A stretch of DNA of 64,000 nucleotides from Paguma larvata (GCA_030068075.1 CM057841.1:7263565-7327564), one strand, 5' to 3'. Positions 1 through 22,390 are shown, numbered from the stretch's first letter. Notes: generated by a model not told the origin, from the sequence alone. Program-made: numbers and translations.

Positions 1-106
1 CACCGACACCAGGTTCCTGTAGTTCTCCAACGTCACGTCCTGCCAGGTTCTTCTGCCACTCCTCCCACGCGAAGTCCATGGTCACGTCCTCCAGCGTCAG
101 TGATTC
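1..106 (-). pseudogene. Decayed KRAB-A exon at the window edge
   Basis: Read on the - strand, this follows a splice acceptor (ttattccag) and encodes [19 protein letters not shown], a clear KRAB-A box. Against the intact 127-nt KRAB-A exon at 54207-54333 it lacks 18 nt directly after the EEWQ codons and another 2 nt just before the GGACGTGA of the DVMLENY stretch, so the frame is lost before [10 protein letters not shown]. Flanking intron sequence (TTAAACAGGAC) matches that upstream of the 54.2 kb exon, so it is a paralogous duplicate. Its fingers, if any, lie left of the window. It is probably a relic of a duplicated KRAB-ZNF gene; an exon of a KRAB-less isoform cannot be excluded. Confidence 0.8.
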
Positions 107-181
107 CTGGAATAACATGGTCCTGTTTAACAGGAGTGTTTCCCTTTTATTTCTTTTTTTTTAAAGATTTTATTTTTTCTT

Positions 182-398
182 GGGGCGCCTAGGTGGCTCA
201 GTTGGTCAAGCATCTGACTTCAGCTCAGGTCATGATCTCATAGTTCGTGGGTTTGAGCCCCTGTCAGGGCTCTGTACTGAATGACACTTCGGAATCCAGA
301 GCCTGCTTGGGATTCTGTTCTCCCCACCTCTCTCTGCCTCTCCCCCACTTGCTTGCGCACTCTCTCTCACTCAAAATAAATAAACAAAAAAAATTTTA
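182..398 (+). repeat. SINEC_Fc-type SINE
   Basis: Full-length copy with head ggggcgcctaggtggctcag, CT-rich middle and A-rich tail. Confidence 0.9.
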
Positions 399-482
399 AG
401 AAAAATACATAAAAATACATATATACACACACATATTGCCTTTACTTTTTAAAAAACAACCTTCTTGATTCATGTATGGATT

Positions 483-686
483 TTTTTTAAGTTTATTTAT
501 TTATTTTGAGAGAGAGAGCACAAGCAGAGGAGAGTCAGAGAGAGAAGTAGAGACAGGATTGCAAGCAGACTCCACGCAGTTAGTGCAGAGCCCAATGTGA
601 GGTTCAAGCCCACAAACTGGGAGATCATGACCTGAGCAGAATCAAGAATTGGTTGCTTAACCAACTGGACCACCCAGACGCCCCCA
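483..686 (-). repeat. SINEC_Fc-type SINE
   Basis: Reverse copy. The T-rich tail complement is at the left and the head (gaccacccagacgcccc) at the right. Confidence 0.88.
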
Positions 687-722
687 TGTATGAATTTTAA
701 AGATAAAAGTTTCAAATGACTA

Positions 723-777
723 GATAGATGATAGATAGATAAATAGATAGACAGACAGACAGTCAGACAGACAGATA
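723..777. repeat. GATA/GACA microsatellite
   Basis: Imperfect tetranucleotide run of TAGA changing to CAGA units. Confidence 0.9.
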
Positions 778-789
778 GTCTCTAGGCCC

Positions 790-1275
790 AATTTCTATGC
801 CCTCTCCCTTCCCTGAAAGTTCCAAGCTTCTGGTCATGAGTGGTGGTCCTTCTGGTGACCAGCCCCAACCCAGGAGCCATCCAGGAGCCCACCAAGAGTC
901 ACCTTATTACAACGAAAGACACTTTTTTTTTTTTAAAGAGAGAAAGAGCATGAGCAGAGAAGGGGCAGAGAGAGGGAGTGAGAAAGTCCCAAGCAGGCTC
1001 TGTGTTCTCAGCACACACCCAACGCAGGGCTCGATCCCACAAACCATGAGATCATGACCTGAACTGAAATCAAGAGCCCAATACTTAACTCACTAAGCCA
1101 CCCAGGTGCCCCAAACAAAAGACACTTCTACCGCCCAGGAAATTCCAAGCGATTTAACAGCTCTGAGTCAGACGCTCTGATCACCCCGTTGCTCAGGAAA
1201 TTACAAGGGTTTTAGAAGCTCTGTGTCAGGAACTGGGAGCAGAGACAAAACTATGTACTTCTCACTATGTCACAC
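790..1275 (-). repeat. LTR-like family A copy, split by a SINE
   Basis: The block around ctgaaagttccaagcttctg and ggtgaccagc, and the later ggaaattacaagggttttag, match the copy at 53420-54145 in order and spacing. It is the reverse orientation of the copies at 12.3, 48.1 and 51.6 kb. The SINE at 925-1113 interrupts it. I did not assign a repeat name. Confidence 0.65.
925..1113 (-). repeat. SINEC_Fc-type SINE with target duplication
   Basis: Reverse SINE inside the LTR-like repeat. It is flanked by the direct repeat AAAGACACTT at 915-924 and 1118-1127. Confidence 0.9.
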
Positions 1276-1689
1276 TAAGCCTCTGGAATCAAATAGCTTG
1301 CTCAGGAACAATCTTAACCTGAACCTTACCCATTTTCTGCAATTTTTCTGCCTCCTCCAAATTCACAGAGCCCCTCACTGCCCGGCCTGCATCTCAGATA
1401 TCAAGGCAATCTGGTCGAGCCCCCAGAACCTTCACACTTGACTCTTTGTAACATCATCAGAGGAAATGGTGCCCAGCCCAAATGCACGGAGGCTCGTGGA
1501 CAGAGATCGGTGACGGCAGCTTGTAGAGGCATCCAGGGCACACTCCTCCAAAAATCAGCTCTCCTTTTCACTTGAGCCTCCACAGTCCTCCATAAAGGAC
1601 TTTCAATACAACTGACTCACTCCTGTTACCTATAGTGGCTGGATCTTGTCATTGTCCCCCAGGGACCAGCTGCTTTCCTAGAAAATGCG

Positions 1690-1722
1690 TGTGTGCCTGC
1701 GTGTGTGTGTGTGTGTGTGTGT
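1690..1722. repeat. (TG)n microsatellite
   Basis: TG dinucleotide run of about 30 bases with one interruption. Confidence 0.9.
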
Positions 1723-2039
1723 AACATATGTACGAGTGTGTGTATATATACGCATATAACTAGTCCCTGAAGAGGGATTCTGAAGGATTGAGGAGAAAGT
1801 AACATTCATCAGGTCTATTTCAACAGCCCGGAGGTACTGGGCCTCCAAAGCTTCAGCCTCTCAACCATGGACACACGTGGATCCCCCCAAAGACTGACAT
1901 ACAGCCCTGTATTAATCCTCAACCTGGAAAAGACACCACCATTTACTGACGACCTGCCAGGTCCATCAATTAGCCCCATAGAAATTTCCAAATTTATTAT
2001 TTATTTTTTTGAAATTTCCAAATTTGAACGGTATTCATG

Positions 2040-2650
2040 GACAAATGCCACTGTTCCTCACTTCCCAAATCCTTACGTTCAAATAAAAACCTCCAGTACC
2101 TCAGAATGTGACTGGATGTAGAGAGAGGGTCTTCGAAGAGGTAATTCAGTTGAAATGAGGTCATAGGTTGGGCCCTGATCCAACATAACTGGTCTTCTTA
2201 GAAGAAGAACATAACTGATCTTGGGGGTACCTGGGTGGCTCAGTCGGTTAAACATCCGACTTCCGCTCAGATCATGATCTCGCAGTTCACAAATTTGGGC
2301 CCTGTGTCAGGCTCTGTGCTGACAGCTCAGAGCCTGGAGCCTGCTTCAGACTCTGTGTCTCCCCTCTCTCTGCCCCTCCCCCACTCACGCTCTGTCTGTC
2401 TCTCTCAAAAATAAACATTAAAAAAATTTCTTTAAATAAAAAAAAGAAGAAATTTGGACCAGATACACAGAGGGAAGACCACATGAGGACATAGGAAGAA
2501 GGCGGCATCTACAAGTCAAGGAAAGACCTCGGAGGGAACCAATTGTGGGGACCTTGATCTCAGACTTTGGCCTCCAGAATTGTGAGAAAGGAATGTCTGT
2601 TGTATAAACCACTCAGTCTGCGCTCTGTTATGACAGCCCGAGCAGACTCA
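2040..2650 (+). repeat. Old MaLR/MLT-like LTR, split by a SINE
   Basis: The order cagtacctcagaatgtgac, then gaggtaattcagttgaaatgaggt, then gggccctgatccaa, then cctccagaattgtgag with a final TGACAGCCCGAGCAGACT, follows a widespread mammalian LTR type. The SINE at 2223-2452 divides it. The reverse copy is at 57172-57608. Confidence 0.6.
2223..2452 (+). repeat. SINEC_Fc-type SINE
   Basis: Full-length forward copy (gggggtacctgggtggctcag to the A-rich tail) inserted in the MaLR-like LTR. Confidence 0.9.
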
Positions 2651-2990
2651 CTCACCCCGCTGAGCCAGACAAGGCAGCGACCCAAGCAGACCCCAAACTT
2701 AGACCTTACGACCGTCACTCATCGCCCTGGGCCACAGCTGAGAATGTGGTACCTGGACCAAGGAGAAAGTGATGAGGCTTCAAAGGCACAAAAGCAGCTC
2801 CCTAAAATACATGAAGATGGAAATGGAGCATTCCAGAGGACTAAGTAACAAAACAATGCCAAGGAAACAATGCCATTATCATCTGGCAGTCAGGCGCACT
2901 TAGTAACTGTTAGTTACAATTTTTATGAAGGCGGTGGGGTGGAGCTGTAGAGGATGTAAACACACATGGCTTTCTCAAAGAGGACCATCT

Positions 2991-3210
2991 AGGGGCGCCT
3001 GGGTGGCTCAGTCGGTTAGGCGGCCGACTTCGGCTCAGGTCATGATCTCATGGTCTGTGAGTTTGAGCCCTGCGTCGGGCTCTGTGCTGACGGCTCAGAG
3101 CCTGGAGCCTGCTTCGGATTCTGTGTCTCCCTCTCTCTCTACCCTTCTCTGCTCACGCTCTGTCTCTATGCCTCTCGAAAATAAAAATAAAATATTAAAA
3201 AAAAAAAAAA
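2991..3210 (+). repeat. SINEC_Fc-type SINE with perfect target duplication
   Basis: Forward full-length copy. The direct repeat AAGAGGACCATCTAG flanks it at about 2978-2992 and 3209-3223, with no mismatch seen, which suggests a fairly recent insertion. Confidence 0.93.
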
Positions 3211-3229
3211 GAGGACCATCTAGAATTAT

Positions 3230-5250
3230 CTACCTTACTAAAATGTTTTATTTACCTGGGATGCCAACCTCGGAAAGGTGAGTTCAGCACCTGGGCCTCA
3301 GGGTTCAAGGCAGTCCTGGGCAGCTCATTCGGGCACCCTGACTGAAGATTTAAGTAGAGGGACGTGGACCACTACGAGAGGCCGTGCAGATTCGCAACAC
3401 CAGGAGTGGAGAGGACCTGAAGTATGAGTCGAACAAGAGTCCATTTCTGATTCTTTGAAGAGCGTGTGTCCCCAAATCCATCCTGCTACAGGCCGTTATT
3501 TTGCATGTTTTCTTCACTGGTAGGTACTCCATGTCTACAACAGCGCCTGGCACAGTCCAGGCGCTCAGAAAAACATCTGTTGCCGTAAATTCCTCAAACA
3601 CGCAGAGTTTGGAATTCAATGATGAGACAGCCACTTGATGGCAAATTTCCACTTTTTTCCCTTGTAGGCAGCACTCAGCTTTTAAGCTGGATAGATCCTT
3701 CCTGAAGCAAGGGAAAGAACCCTGAGTACAGCAGACAGGACACAGGCCCCGTTCCCAGGACAGTGAGCACGATGAAGCTACATCACGTCCCAGGTCACCA
3801 CGACACGAAGGAGCAGGATCCCCAAGACGACAACTCTAACAGGGTCAGGCTCTTCACAGTTCGACAGAATCTCACCTCCACCCGTCTAACGCACTGTCCT
3901 CCTTTTTGGAAGTGAGGTCATTTTCTATCGGTTGGGCCTGCTCGGAGGACCCTGCTCCTTCTCTGATCCGCCCCTTCTCTACTGCCAGGGGCCTCTATTC
4001 AGGATTTTTATTTTTTTAATTTTCTGATCTTCGAAATTTCTTCCCTGTAGCTCCTTTCCTTCAGTGATTAGTCCCCTGGGGCACGGAGTTAGGCCACACA
4101 CTTACTTTCAACCGCCTTTCAAAGCCATGGGATGGGTTTCCAGTTTGTTATGTGCTGGGGAATATATGAAGATCTACACACTACCCAGATAGGGATTTAT
4201 AATCCAGGTAGAAAGATATGAATCTGTGAAAAAAGTATCCATATCCTATTTTACACGTGTAAAACCAAGTGAATCCTTTCCCCCTCCCTCTCCAAATAAT
4301 AGCATGCCCTTGAACAGGACATTACCAGGATACTTTGCACCTTCTACCGTATGTCCCTTTCAACTAATGTCGGTGTATCCATCCTTTGATTACACGTGCT
4401 GGAGGGTCAAATTGCTAGACACATGGAATCTAGCTTAAAAAGAAAAAAAAAAGTGCCGGTTCAAAGGCAGGAAGGACTCTTGTTTGGTTCCCCGCTGTCA
4501 GCATCTGTAGCGTACATATTCTTTACCAGGTGAAGGAAACAGCTAATGAAAGGTTTCCTGAGTGGTGCGTGTACCGGATGGGAACTGTCTTCCCAGCAAA
4601 CAACTCGGCGGATAGGTTATTCATGAGCTCCAAGTAGTTGTGTCTTCAGGGGATATTTACAAAATCAAACACATCCAAATATGCCATGGTACGTTACCGA
4701 ATTAAATGTATTCAGTTTCCATTTGAAGGACCTCAATGGCCTAAAATAAACTGAATAAATTTAGAACCAAAGAAATATAAGAGCTAACCGAATAATGATC
4801 CTGGGTCAGAATGAAAGATTCATGCCCCCCAGAAAAGGGGGTGCACTTTTATAATTCAAACCACTGCTGGACAACACATAACAGCTCCTCCGAGTTAAGG
4901 AGTTAGGAATCTGATTCAAGGTATATTGTGCTAACATGTACACTATGCACATTATCTGATGTGAAATGAGCAGACTCTGAAATATTCGCTTTCCCAGGGC
5001 TCATTCACTTGGTGTGGTTGCTGATATTTTACTGAAAACGTCCCACAGTTGGTGTGTGCAGAGTCCTTTTTTCTGTAGGACTTCCCTGGCCAGGTGAGGA
5101 CACTCCACTGACAGTCCCGTCACATTCACTGCCTTCACAGCTCTTTCAGTAGTTTCTTTCCCTCTGGCACCTAGTAAGGTCCTCTTTCCGGGGAAGGACT
5201 GTCCCAAGGTCATTGTGTTTCTACCAGCTATGAGCTCACTGCTGGCAGGG
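3230..5250. other. Mostly unrecognised sequence 3' of gene 1
   Basis: No coding region is supported. A short piece at about 3535-3595 (cagcgcctggcacagtccaggcgctcag) looks like a MIR/L2 3' end. The part nearest 5250 may be the 3' untranslated region of gene 1. Confidence 0.4.
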
Positions 5251-5253
5251 GAC

Positions 5254-5525
5254 CCGTGAGACACCCAGTAGGGTCTATCTTTCCACAGAGGCTCTCTCGC
5301 TCTTTTATCCTATTTGTCTTTATACTATTCTTGGTCTTTACACTATGTGTCTCAGTATACACTTGTCAGCCACACACTGACCTGGACAGTTTTAATTCAA
5401 GGGTGTTCTGCCTTGATTGCATCACACTTTATTCCCGTGTGCTTTTTGGGACACAAACTATGCTGCGACTGATCAGTGAAGGCACCACCACATTCACTGC
5501 ATTCGAAAGGTTTCCCTGTGCAAAC
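5254..5525 (-). pseudogene. Decayed C2H2 finger sequence downstream of the gene 1 stop
   Basis: Directly after the gene 1 stop, the - strand still reads as a finger in another frame: a GKPFECSECGGAF-like segment from about 5508 to 5465. It aligns in position with the DNA that encodes the C-terminal tail of gene 3 (62941-63043). It appears to be an ancestral extra finger left outside the reading frame. Confidence 0.6.
5428..5433 (-). terminator. Candidate polyadenylation signal of gene 1
   Basis: AATAAA on the - strand about 95 nt beyond the stop codon. It is the nearest match; more distal sites are possible. Confidence 0.3.
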
Positions 5526-16254
<10,729 letters not shown>

Positions 16255-16985
16255 TTTCTTCTGTTATTGGAAAACAGCCAGTAACGGGGACGCTGTGCTT
16301 TTAGTTTCTCCTTGCATTGCCCTAAATTCCTGGTTAGAACTCCTGGTCTCTGGTCAGTGGTGTCCGCACAAATGACCGCACGCAGGTCCTGAGATCTGCT
16401 CCTTGCTTCGCTTGATGGATTTTGCTCCCAGAGCTAGGACCTGTGGGCTGAAAAATAAGTTCACTTTGAGTGCACACTTCCTCTGGGCCCAGAGGTTATC
16501 ACTGCTACTGTCACTCACCTGATTTCAAAGCCATCTGTCCCTTTGTTTGGAGCCCCAGAGGCTACTGCACTCTGGAGCAAAGAAACACCAGGCTGTGGAT
16601 GTGTGGGCACTTTCTCCTAGGGAGTGAAAGTGGGGTCTGTGAAAGGAGCCACGAAAAGAGATATAACGCAGCATGCCGCCCCCAACAGGGGCCTCTCACG
16701 CAGGTCGGTGTTTGCAGGGGAACATGTACGAGGCGAGGAGTTGGACAGCTATTCCTTTAAAATCACGGGAGCTCATGTACCTGTTCAAAAGTCTTCGTAC
16801 ACGCCTCAGTTTGAAGACCAATGTGCTCAGCAAAGCATTTTCATGAATTGTTATGTGAAAGAAACAAAGACAAACCAATGGGAAAAAAATCAAGGCATAT
16901 AGAACAAGGCTATTCTTTCTGGCTATATACACATTGAGTTGCAAGTATAAAAACATGCTTTACACCAAGTTCAAGAAAGTCATAG

Positions 16986-17074
16986 GAATGCCTGGCTGGC
17001 CCAATCAGTGAACTCTTGATCTTGGGGCTGTGGGTTCAAGTCCCATAATGCGTGTAGAGATTACCTTAAAAAGG
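16986..17074 (+). repeat. Old tRNA-derived SINE fragment
   Basis: atgcctggctggcccaatca, then ggctgtgggttcaagtccca, a diverged short carnivore SINE. Confidence 0.7.
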
Positions 17075-17080
17075 TAAAAT

Positions 17081-17293
17081 CTGGGGCACCTGGGTGGCTC
17101 AGTCAGTTAAGCATCCGACTTCAGCTCAGGTCATGATCTCAGCTCTGTGAGCTTGAGCCCCGCACTGGGCTCTCTGTTGCCAGCGCCGAGCCTGCTTCAG
17201 ATCCTCTGTCCCCCTTTCTCTGCTTCTCCCCGACCCGTGTGCATGCACTGCTTTCTCTCTCTCAAAATTAAATGAACTTAAAAAAAAAAAAAC
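17081..17293 (+). repeat. SINEC_Fc-type SINE with target duplication
   Basis: Forward copy flanked by GGTAAAATCT (17072-17081 and 17295-17304). Confidence 0.9.
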
Positions 17294-17410
17294 GGTAAAA
17301 TCTTTTTTAAAAATGAAAGAAAGCAAGTCATTATTTCTGGGGAGGGAAGGGGGGTGGATTAGAGGCCATCACTTAAGTTGCATTTGCAGTCAGTGTATTT
17401 CTTTCTTCTT

Positions 17411-17532
17411 TTTAAGATTTTTATTTGTTTATTTATTTTTAAGTAATCTCTACACCCAACGTGGGGTTCAAACTCATGACCCGGAGATCAAGAGTGGCAC
17501 ACTTCTCTGAATGGGCCAGTCAGGCATCCCAC
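17411..17532 (-). repeat. Old tRNA-derived SINE fragment, reverse
   Basis: taatctctacacccaacgtg and tcaaactcatgacccggaga are reverse SINE segments of the short older type. Confidence 0.75.
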
Positions 17533-17659
17533 GGTCAGTTTATTTCTTTAAAAAGTACCGGTGACCAACAAAACAAATCATGTACATCATGAAGGAAAAT
17601 TTCCACTGAGTGACAATGACACAGTGGGAAGTGTCAACGTGGATCTCGACAGACCTGTA

Positions 17660-18020
17660 ATCACTGACCCTTAGGATCCTTCAGGACCGACTCCAAAGGC
17701 ACCGCACCCACAGATACCCCACCAAGGCTCCCCCTTGCTTCCTCTCCCCCGCGGACCCCTCAGTCACCTCGGTCCTCTCACTCTGTTCCCCAAACCAATC
17801 CACGCACAGACCTGATTTTCTAGCGACCCCACGACAACCTCCTAACAAGCCGCACTTCCGCGAACTCTGCTGCCGCGCCCATGCCCAGCTCCCAGCCAGC
17901 GACGGCGGCCGGCTAGGGCCAGCGGCGTTTCTAAGGAGCACTGACGCCAGGACTTCCGGCTTTTCCTGGAGTCAATATGTCCGCGCCCATCTGGCCACGG
18001 GTCTTCCAGGCGGCCATCCT
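17660..18020 (-). promoter_or_regulatory. CpG-rich promoter and 5' exon of gene 1
   Basis: The CpG density rises sharply (gcgacggcggccggc). The ETS-type core ACTTCCGG lies at 17952-17959, with a second cacttccg at about 17853-17860. In the - strand direction, aaaatcag|gtctgtgcg near 17813 could be the first splice donor. Placement upstream of the 16.25 kb start exon makes this the likely ZNF613 promoter. The direction is inferred from the gene; no TATA box was seen. Confidence 0.7.
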
Positions 18021-18429
18021 TCAGTATTTGACGTACAGAAGGCTAAGTAGCCCTATTGGCGGGTAGCCTGGCAAGGCTAGGGACTGAGAAAACCTACGGA
18101 AGACACTCCCGTTTCTTGCACCTGAAATCTTGCGTTGCAAACCGCACTGATTTTCAGAAGCTCGAGTTTACACAAGACAAACATGGGATAAGCTACGTCC
18201 ATCTCAGCGGGCTGGTGAGAAAAGTAAAGGACTTTGCGCAAAGATTGAGGAAAGACACAAGGCGCAGCCATCTTGTTAGATGGGTGTCTCTACAAAGGAA
18301 AACACCTGTCAATGGAGGAAAAAGGGTGAACATAAAGAGCAAATACCCCAGGAACGCTGGTGACTGGATCTGGAGGGCAAGGGGAAGACTTGGAGAATCT
18401 TCAGTATCTTCTCCAGTATCTGGAGAAGC

Positions 18430-18835
18430 ACTCACAATATAGGGAGAGTAATAACACCATCCAAGGAAGTAAAAAACAGCGACTAGAAGAAACCAAGCTT
18501 CCTTTGGAGAGGTGGAGGGAGACATAGGATTGTCACACAGAGAGATAGGACACCTAGGCTTTTCAGTCCAGAAAGCAATTTTGTTGTGCCTGCACGAGGT
18601 CAGTGGGTTTGTACCCAAAAAACTGAGCCCCTGGGCACAGCAGGATGCAGATTTTTATGCAATTTCTACTTCTTTGTCTCCCATATATGGTGACATATAG
18701 TCTGATTGGACACAGTCCAAGTTACAGAGTAGTGTCAGAGCTACACATATATGTATAGGAATTGATTGGGACATGTTATCGTTCCTTGTTCTGAGGAGGC
18801 CTCCACTACATTCCTTAGGGAAGGACTCTATCACA
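18430..18835 (-). repeat. Proviral 3' LTR
   Basis: It starts with TGTGATAGAG right after the polypurine tract. In the proviral sense a TATA-like gcataaaaat near 18656 is followed by an R region, gcaggcacaacaaaattgc. The polyadenylation signal there is AACAAA, one change from AATAAA. The U5 end near 18430 is approximate because no clean CA end or target duplication was identified. Confidence 0.75.
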
Positions 18836-18846
18836 TTCCCCCTTTT
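18836..18846 (-). other. Polypurine tract of the provirus
   Basis: The - strand reads AAAAGGGGGAA immediately before the LTR TG. This is the usual plus-strand primer site of retroviruses. Confidence 0.8.
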
Positions 18847-18908
18847 GATTCTAGGACCCTCTTTCTTTGGGTCACCTTGGGTTAGAGGTTTATTTTTCCA
18901 TAACATCA

Positions 18909-20995
18909 TCACATGTGTGGCCATTTCCTTTTGACCATTTCCTTAGTGAGACTGGAGACAGATCATAAAACCAGGAGAGCTAGGCAAGGCAGGCAAGCTC
19001 CCAAAACCAAGAGAATAATATCTACGAGGGATCCGAATCCCCCAAGAGTTGAAAACCAACCTTCAAAAAACTCCCCCCAGGTCACAACCTTTCCAGGTCT
19101 GGACTGGGACATGAGCAACCTTTCTCATTCGATCTGTGATCTCCTCTGACTTTTCTTTCATCATATATTTGTAGGCAATTGCTCAGGTTAAACTTTCCAC
19201 AAACTCCTCGCTCAGAAGCAAGCAAGTAATCTAAGGCCAAGCAATTTTGATAGATAGCATTGCACATTTTGGTTTGCTGCTTAGCGAGGAGGTTAAGAGC
19301 CCTGGGAGTTTCATTGGTTATATTTTCTACAACTGCCTGCAGTCTGATTAGGCAGTTTAGCATGTAAACCCCAGGACCCAGCCTCTGCCCAGGTGGCAGG
19401 CCCATAATATTGGATTATGCACTCAGGAGGCCATTCATCACTTTTCCAATTGTCAATTCGTAGGGCACATCATTTCCTTTGAGTCTCCTGTCCCCATACC
19501 CTTGGACTCCCACTCTGGCAAGTAGGAGCAGGAAGAGAGATGGACGAATAGTTCCCAGCACACAAGACCCTGACTAGCCTAAGGGAAGTACTGTATAGGC
19601 TGTCCTTCCACATATCCAGTATAATCCACCTGGGGGCTTGTCATTCGATGGCTGAGTCGACATTGTCCCAGGCCTCTCAAAGATGAGAGAAGTTAGACAA
19701 GGGGTGGGGATCTGGCTCAAGGTGATCTGGGGACCCCCACAATTGGGTTTCCTGGGTAGTTCAGCTATAAAACTTTTGGCCTAGGCATGTTAGGTTTCCA
19801 ACAGAGATGGTGAACTTTCTTCTCCACTGGACAACGCAATTTTTCCCAATAATTGAGGTTTTGAGAAGCCAAACCCTGGTAGTGGGACTGGAGTATTCTG
19901 TTCCATTATAAGATCCACAGGGATCTAATTCTCTAGAATTGATCCCCCATGTTAGTTCCCCAGCATACATAGCAAGAAGAGATCTGTGGAGTCTGGGCTA
20001 TGTCTCTGCGAGGGCTGGAAACAAGTTTCTTACTGTGACTGAAGTGGGAGGGGGGCTACTTCTTATTTCTTCATAGGAGTGGAAGACTTGATGGGACATG
20101 GTTGGTTGGGTGGTAGTGACTCTCTTGAAATATAGCATAGTCCCTGGGTCTATGCCTCACCCATTGATTCAGATGCCAATTCAGGTGCCCCACTGCCATT
20201 TGGAATCTCCTGGGTTAATGATGGTAAAATTAACAGGCTGACAGGCCTTTGCTTGACAACCTGATGTAGCAGCCCCCTTCTGAAGGAGCACTGTTGTGTC
20301 TTCTTTTTTCCAAGTAGCCCATGAAACACATCTCCAGCTGGGGCATAAGAACTCAGATGTATAGGCATGTAAACCGCTTTCCTCACACATGTATTTGTCA
20401 TTTAGTCAGTTTTCCTGTTCCCAGTCAAAGACTCCGCATGGCATATCAAGAGTCCTTGGGCTCTCTATGACAAGTGCCCACTTTTTTCGTATGACAGATA
20501 CCCCTGGGCCAATACCTATAACTGCACATACATCAAACAGCATTGACACTGGTTGTTTGGGGTTAGTAATTGGTGTCCGGCTGACCAAGCCCCTCCCCAC
20601 CCCCTTGGTAGGATCTAACCAATCTTCATTGGGGAAGTACTGTGGGTCAAAGCAAATGTACGGACTCTCCCATTGGCAGATAGTATTGTGTACGCACGTC
20701 CGCAGGGTCTTTCCCTGGCATGAGAAGTGGGTATGGGATAGTAAGGTCCAAGTGACTCCCTGGCCTGACCTGGTTATGTGAATACATGGGTCACAAGATG
20801 AGGAATCTAGATCTACAGAAGGGGTCTGGATTAGAAGCAACCAATACCAACAAAGCATCCTATCCACAAAAGGAAGAGGAGTGCTAACAGAAACCTCTCA
20901 CCACACTCCCAGGTGGCCGGGGCAGCTTCTGCCAATCCTATGGTGAAAAGTAGAGCAAGAATCATAACAGTGAGAGAAGAAGGGTGACAGTGCAT
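18909..20995 (-). pseudogene. ERV env remnant (SU and TM)
   Basis: An ATG at 20995-20993 opens a hydrophobic signal-peptide-like stretch (MILALLFTIGLAEA), but a frameshift or stop follows soon after. Cys-rich surface-subunit segments lie at about 20867-20406 in another frame, with further broken pieces to 19761. The transmembrane subunit (19405-19082) keeps the immunosuppressive-like region and [11 protein letters not shown]. The usual CX6CC motif has only two of its three cysteines, consistent with loss of one codon. A membrane anchor (LVDIILLVLGACLPCLALLVL region, about 19000-18940) and a short tail end at TGA 18911-18909. No full-length reading frame remains. Confidence 0.85.
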
Positions 20996-21591
20996 CACAG
21001 TAAGGAAACAGGTACAGAAAATGACAGTCTATTTGTCCCACCAGATTGTCAATTCCTCAAGCTTCTGCCGTGTGTAGATGAGGCAGCTTCCGGAGTGACT
21101 AAAGCAGGGCTGCAGTCTCCCAGAGCCTCTGGAGTCGCAGATTGCTTCTTCTGTATGGTCAGCTTGCATGGCGTTGATGGATCAGGAATGCTCTCCCAGT
21201 TTCACGATGCTGGCTTCACTCTGCTGTGGTGAATGCAGGGACCTACCTTGGCCACCTTTACTGCAGTAGGAGGGGGACAAAATGACAGTGAACAGGCCCC
21301 TCCAGAGAGGTTTTAGGGGTTGGACATCCCACTCCTTCACCCATATGGCATCTCCTGGTTTAAAGGGGTGAGTGTCTGAGTGTCTGTGGTCAGATTCACA
21401 GGTAATCGCTCCCTAACACAGTGGTGTAAGGTGGTTAGGTTAGAGACAACAGCCCACATCTGTTGCCTTAGGGTTAGATTGTCTGTCTCATTTAGATCCC
21501 CCTTCATGCCCTTGATAATGCGAGGAGGGCGCCCATAAGGGATTTCATAGGGGGAGAACCCCATCTGCTTAGTGGGGCTACACCTTGATTC

Positions 21592-21784
21592 GTTTTTTTT
21601 TTAAGTTCTTTTTTTAATGTTTATTTATATTTGAGAGAGAGCAGAGATGGAGACAGAATCCGAAGCAGGCTCCAGGCTCCGAGCTGTCAGCACAGAGCCC
21701 GATGCAGGGCTCAAACTCACGAACCGCGAGATCATGACCTGAGCTAAAGTCAGACGCTTAACCAACTGAGCCACCCAGGTGCCC
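21592..21784 (-). repeat. SINEC_Fc-type SINE inside pol, perfect target duplication
   Basis: CTACACCTTGATTC at 21578-21591 and 21785-21798 with no mismatch. It interrupts the integrase region, so it arrived after the provirus. Confidence 0.95.
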
Positions 21785-22188
21785 CTACACCTTGATTCTT
21801 AAAACAAGGCGATTTGCAACACCTGGTCCCAGTGTAGGTGGGTTTCCTGACATAGTTTACTTAATTGCAGCTTTAGGGTTCGGTTCATTCATTCCACCTT
21901 CCCAGAGCTCTGGGGTCAGTATGCCATGTGTAACTTCCAGATGATCTTTAACCCCTTTGCCATGAGATGCACCACCTCGGCCATGAATGCTGGCTCATTA
22001 TCTGATTCCACAGTTATAGGGATCCCAAATGGAGGAATTATTTCTTTTAGAAGAAGTTGGGCCACTTCCTGTGCCTTTTCTGTGCGAGTAGGGAAGGCTT
22101 CCATCCAGCCAGAGGAAGTGCACACGCAGACCAACAGACATTTACAGCCTCGGACCCAGGGAAGTTCAGTGGAGTCCACCGTCATATT

Positions 22189-22390
22189 TTTTTAAATAAT
22201 TTTTAATGTTTATTTTTTGAGAGAGAGAGAAGGAAAGGGGCAGAGAAAGAGGGAGACACAGAATCCAAAGCAGGCTCCAGGCTCCAAGCTGTCAGCACAG
22301 AGCCCGATGTGGGGCTCAAACCCAAGAGCTGTGAGATCATGACCTGAGCCAAAGTTAGATGCTCAACTGACTGAGTCATCCAGGCGCCCC
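22189..22390 (-). repeat. SINEC_Fc-type SINE inside pol with target duplication
   Basis: CCRTCATATTTT flanks it at 22179-22190 and 22393-22404. It splits the integrase core just before VDSTE. Confidence 0.93.

Noticed and set aside
18056..18442. 128-residue open frame on the + strand next to the gene 1 promoter
   Set aside because: No recognised domain, no splice or start support, and it runs to the LTR edge. A divergent promoter transcript cannot be excluded, but coding is unsupported.
20406..20867. 154-codon env surface-subunit segment as an intact domesticated env
   Set aside because: It is off-frame from the signal-like start and is followed by stops and frame changes before TM, so it is not a full envelope gene.
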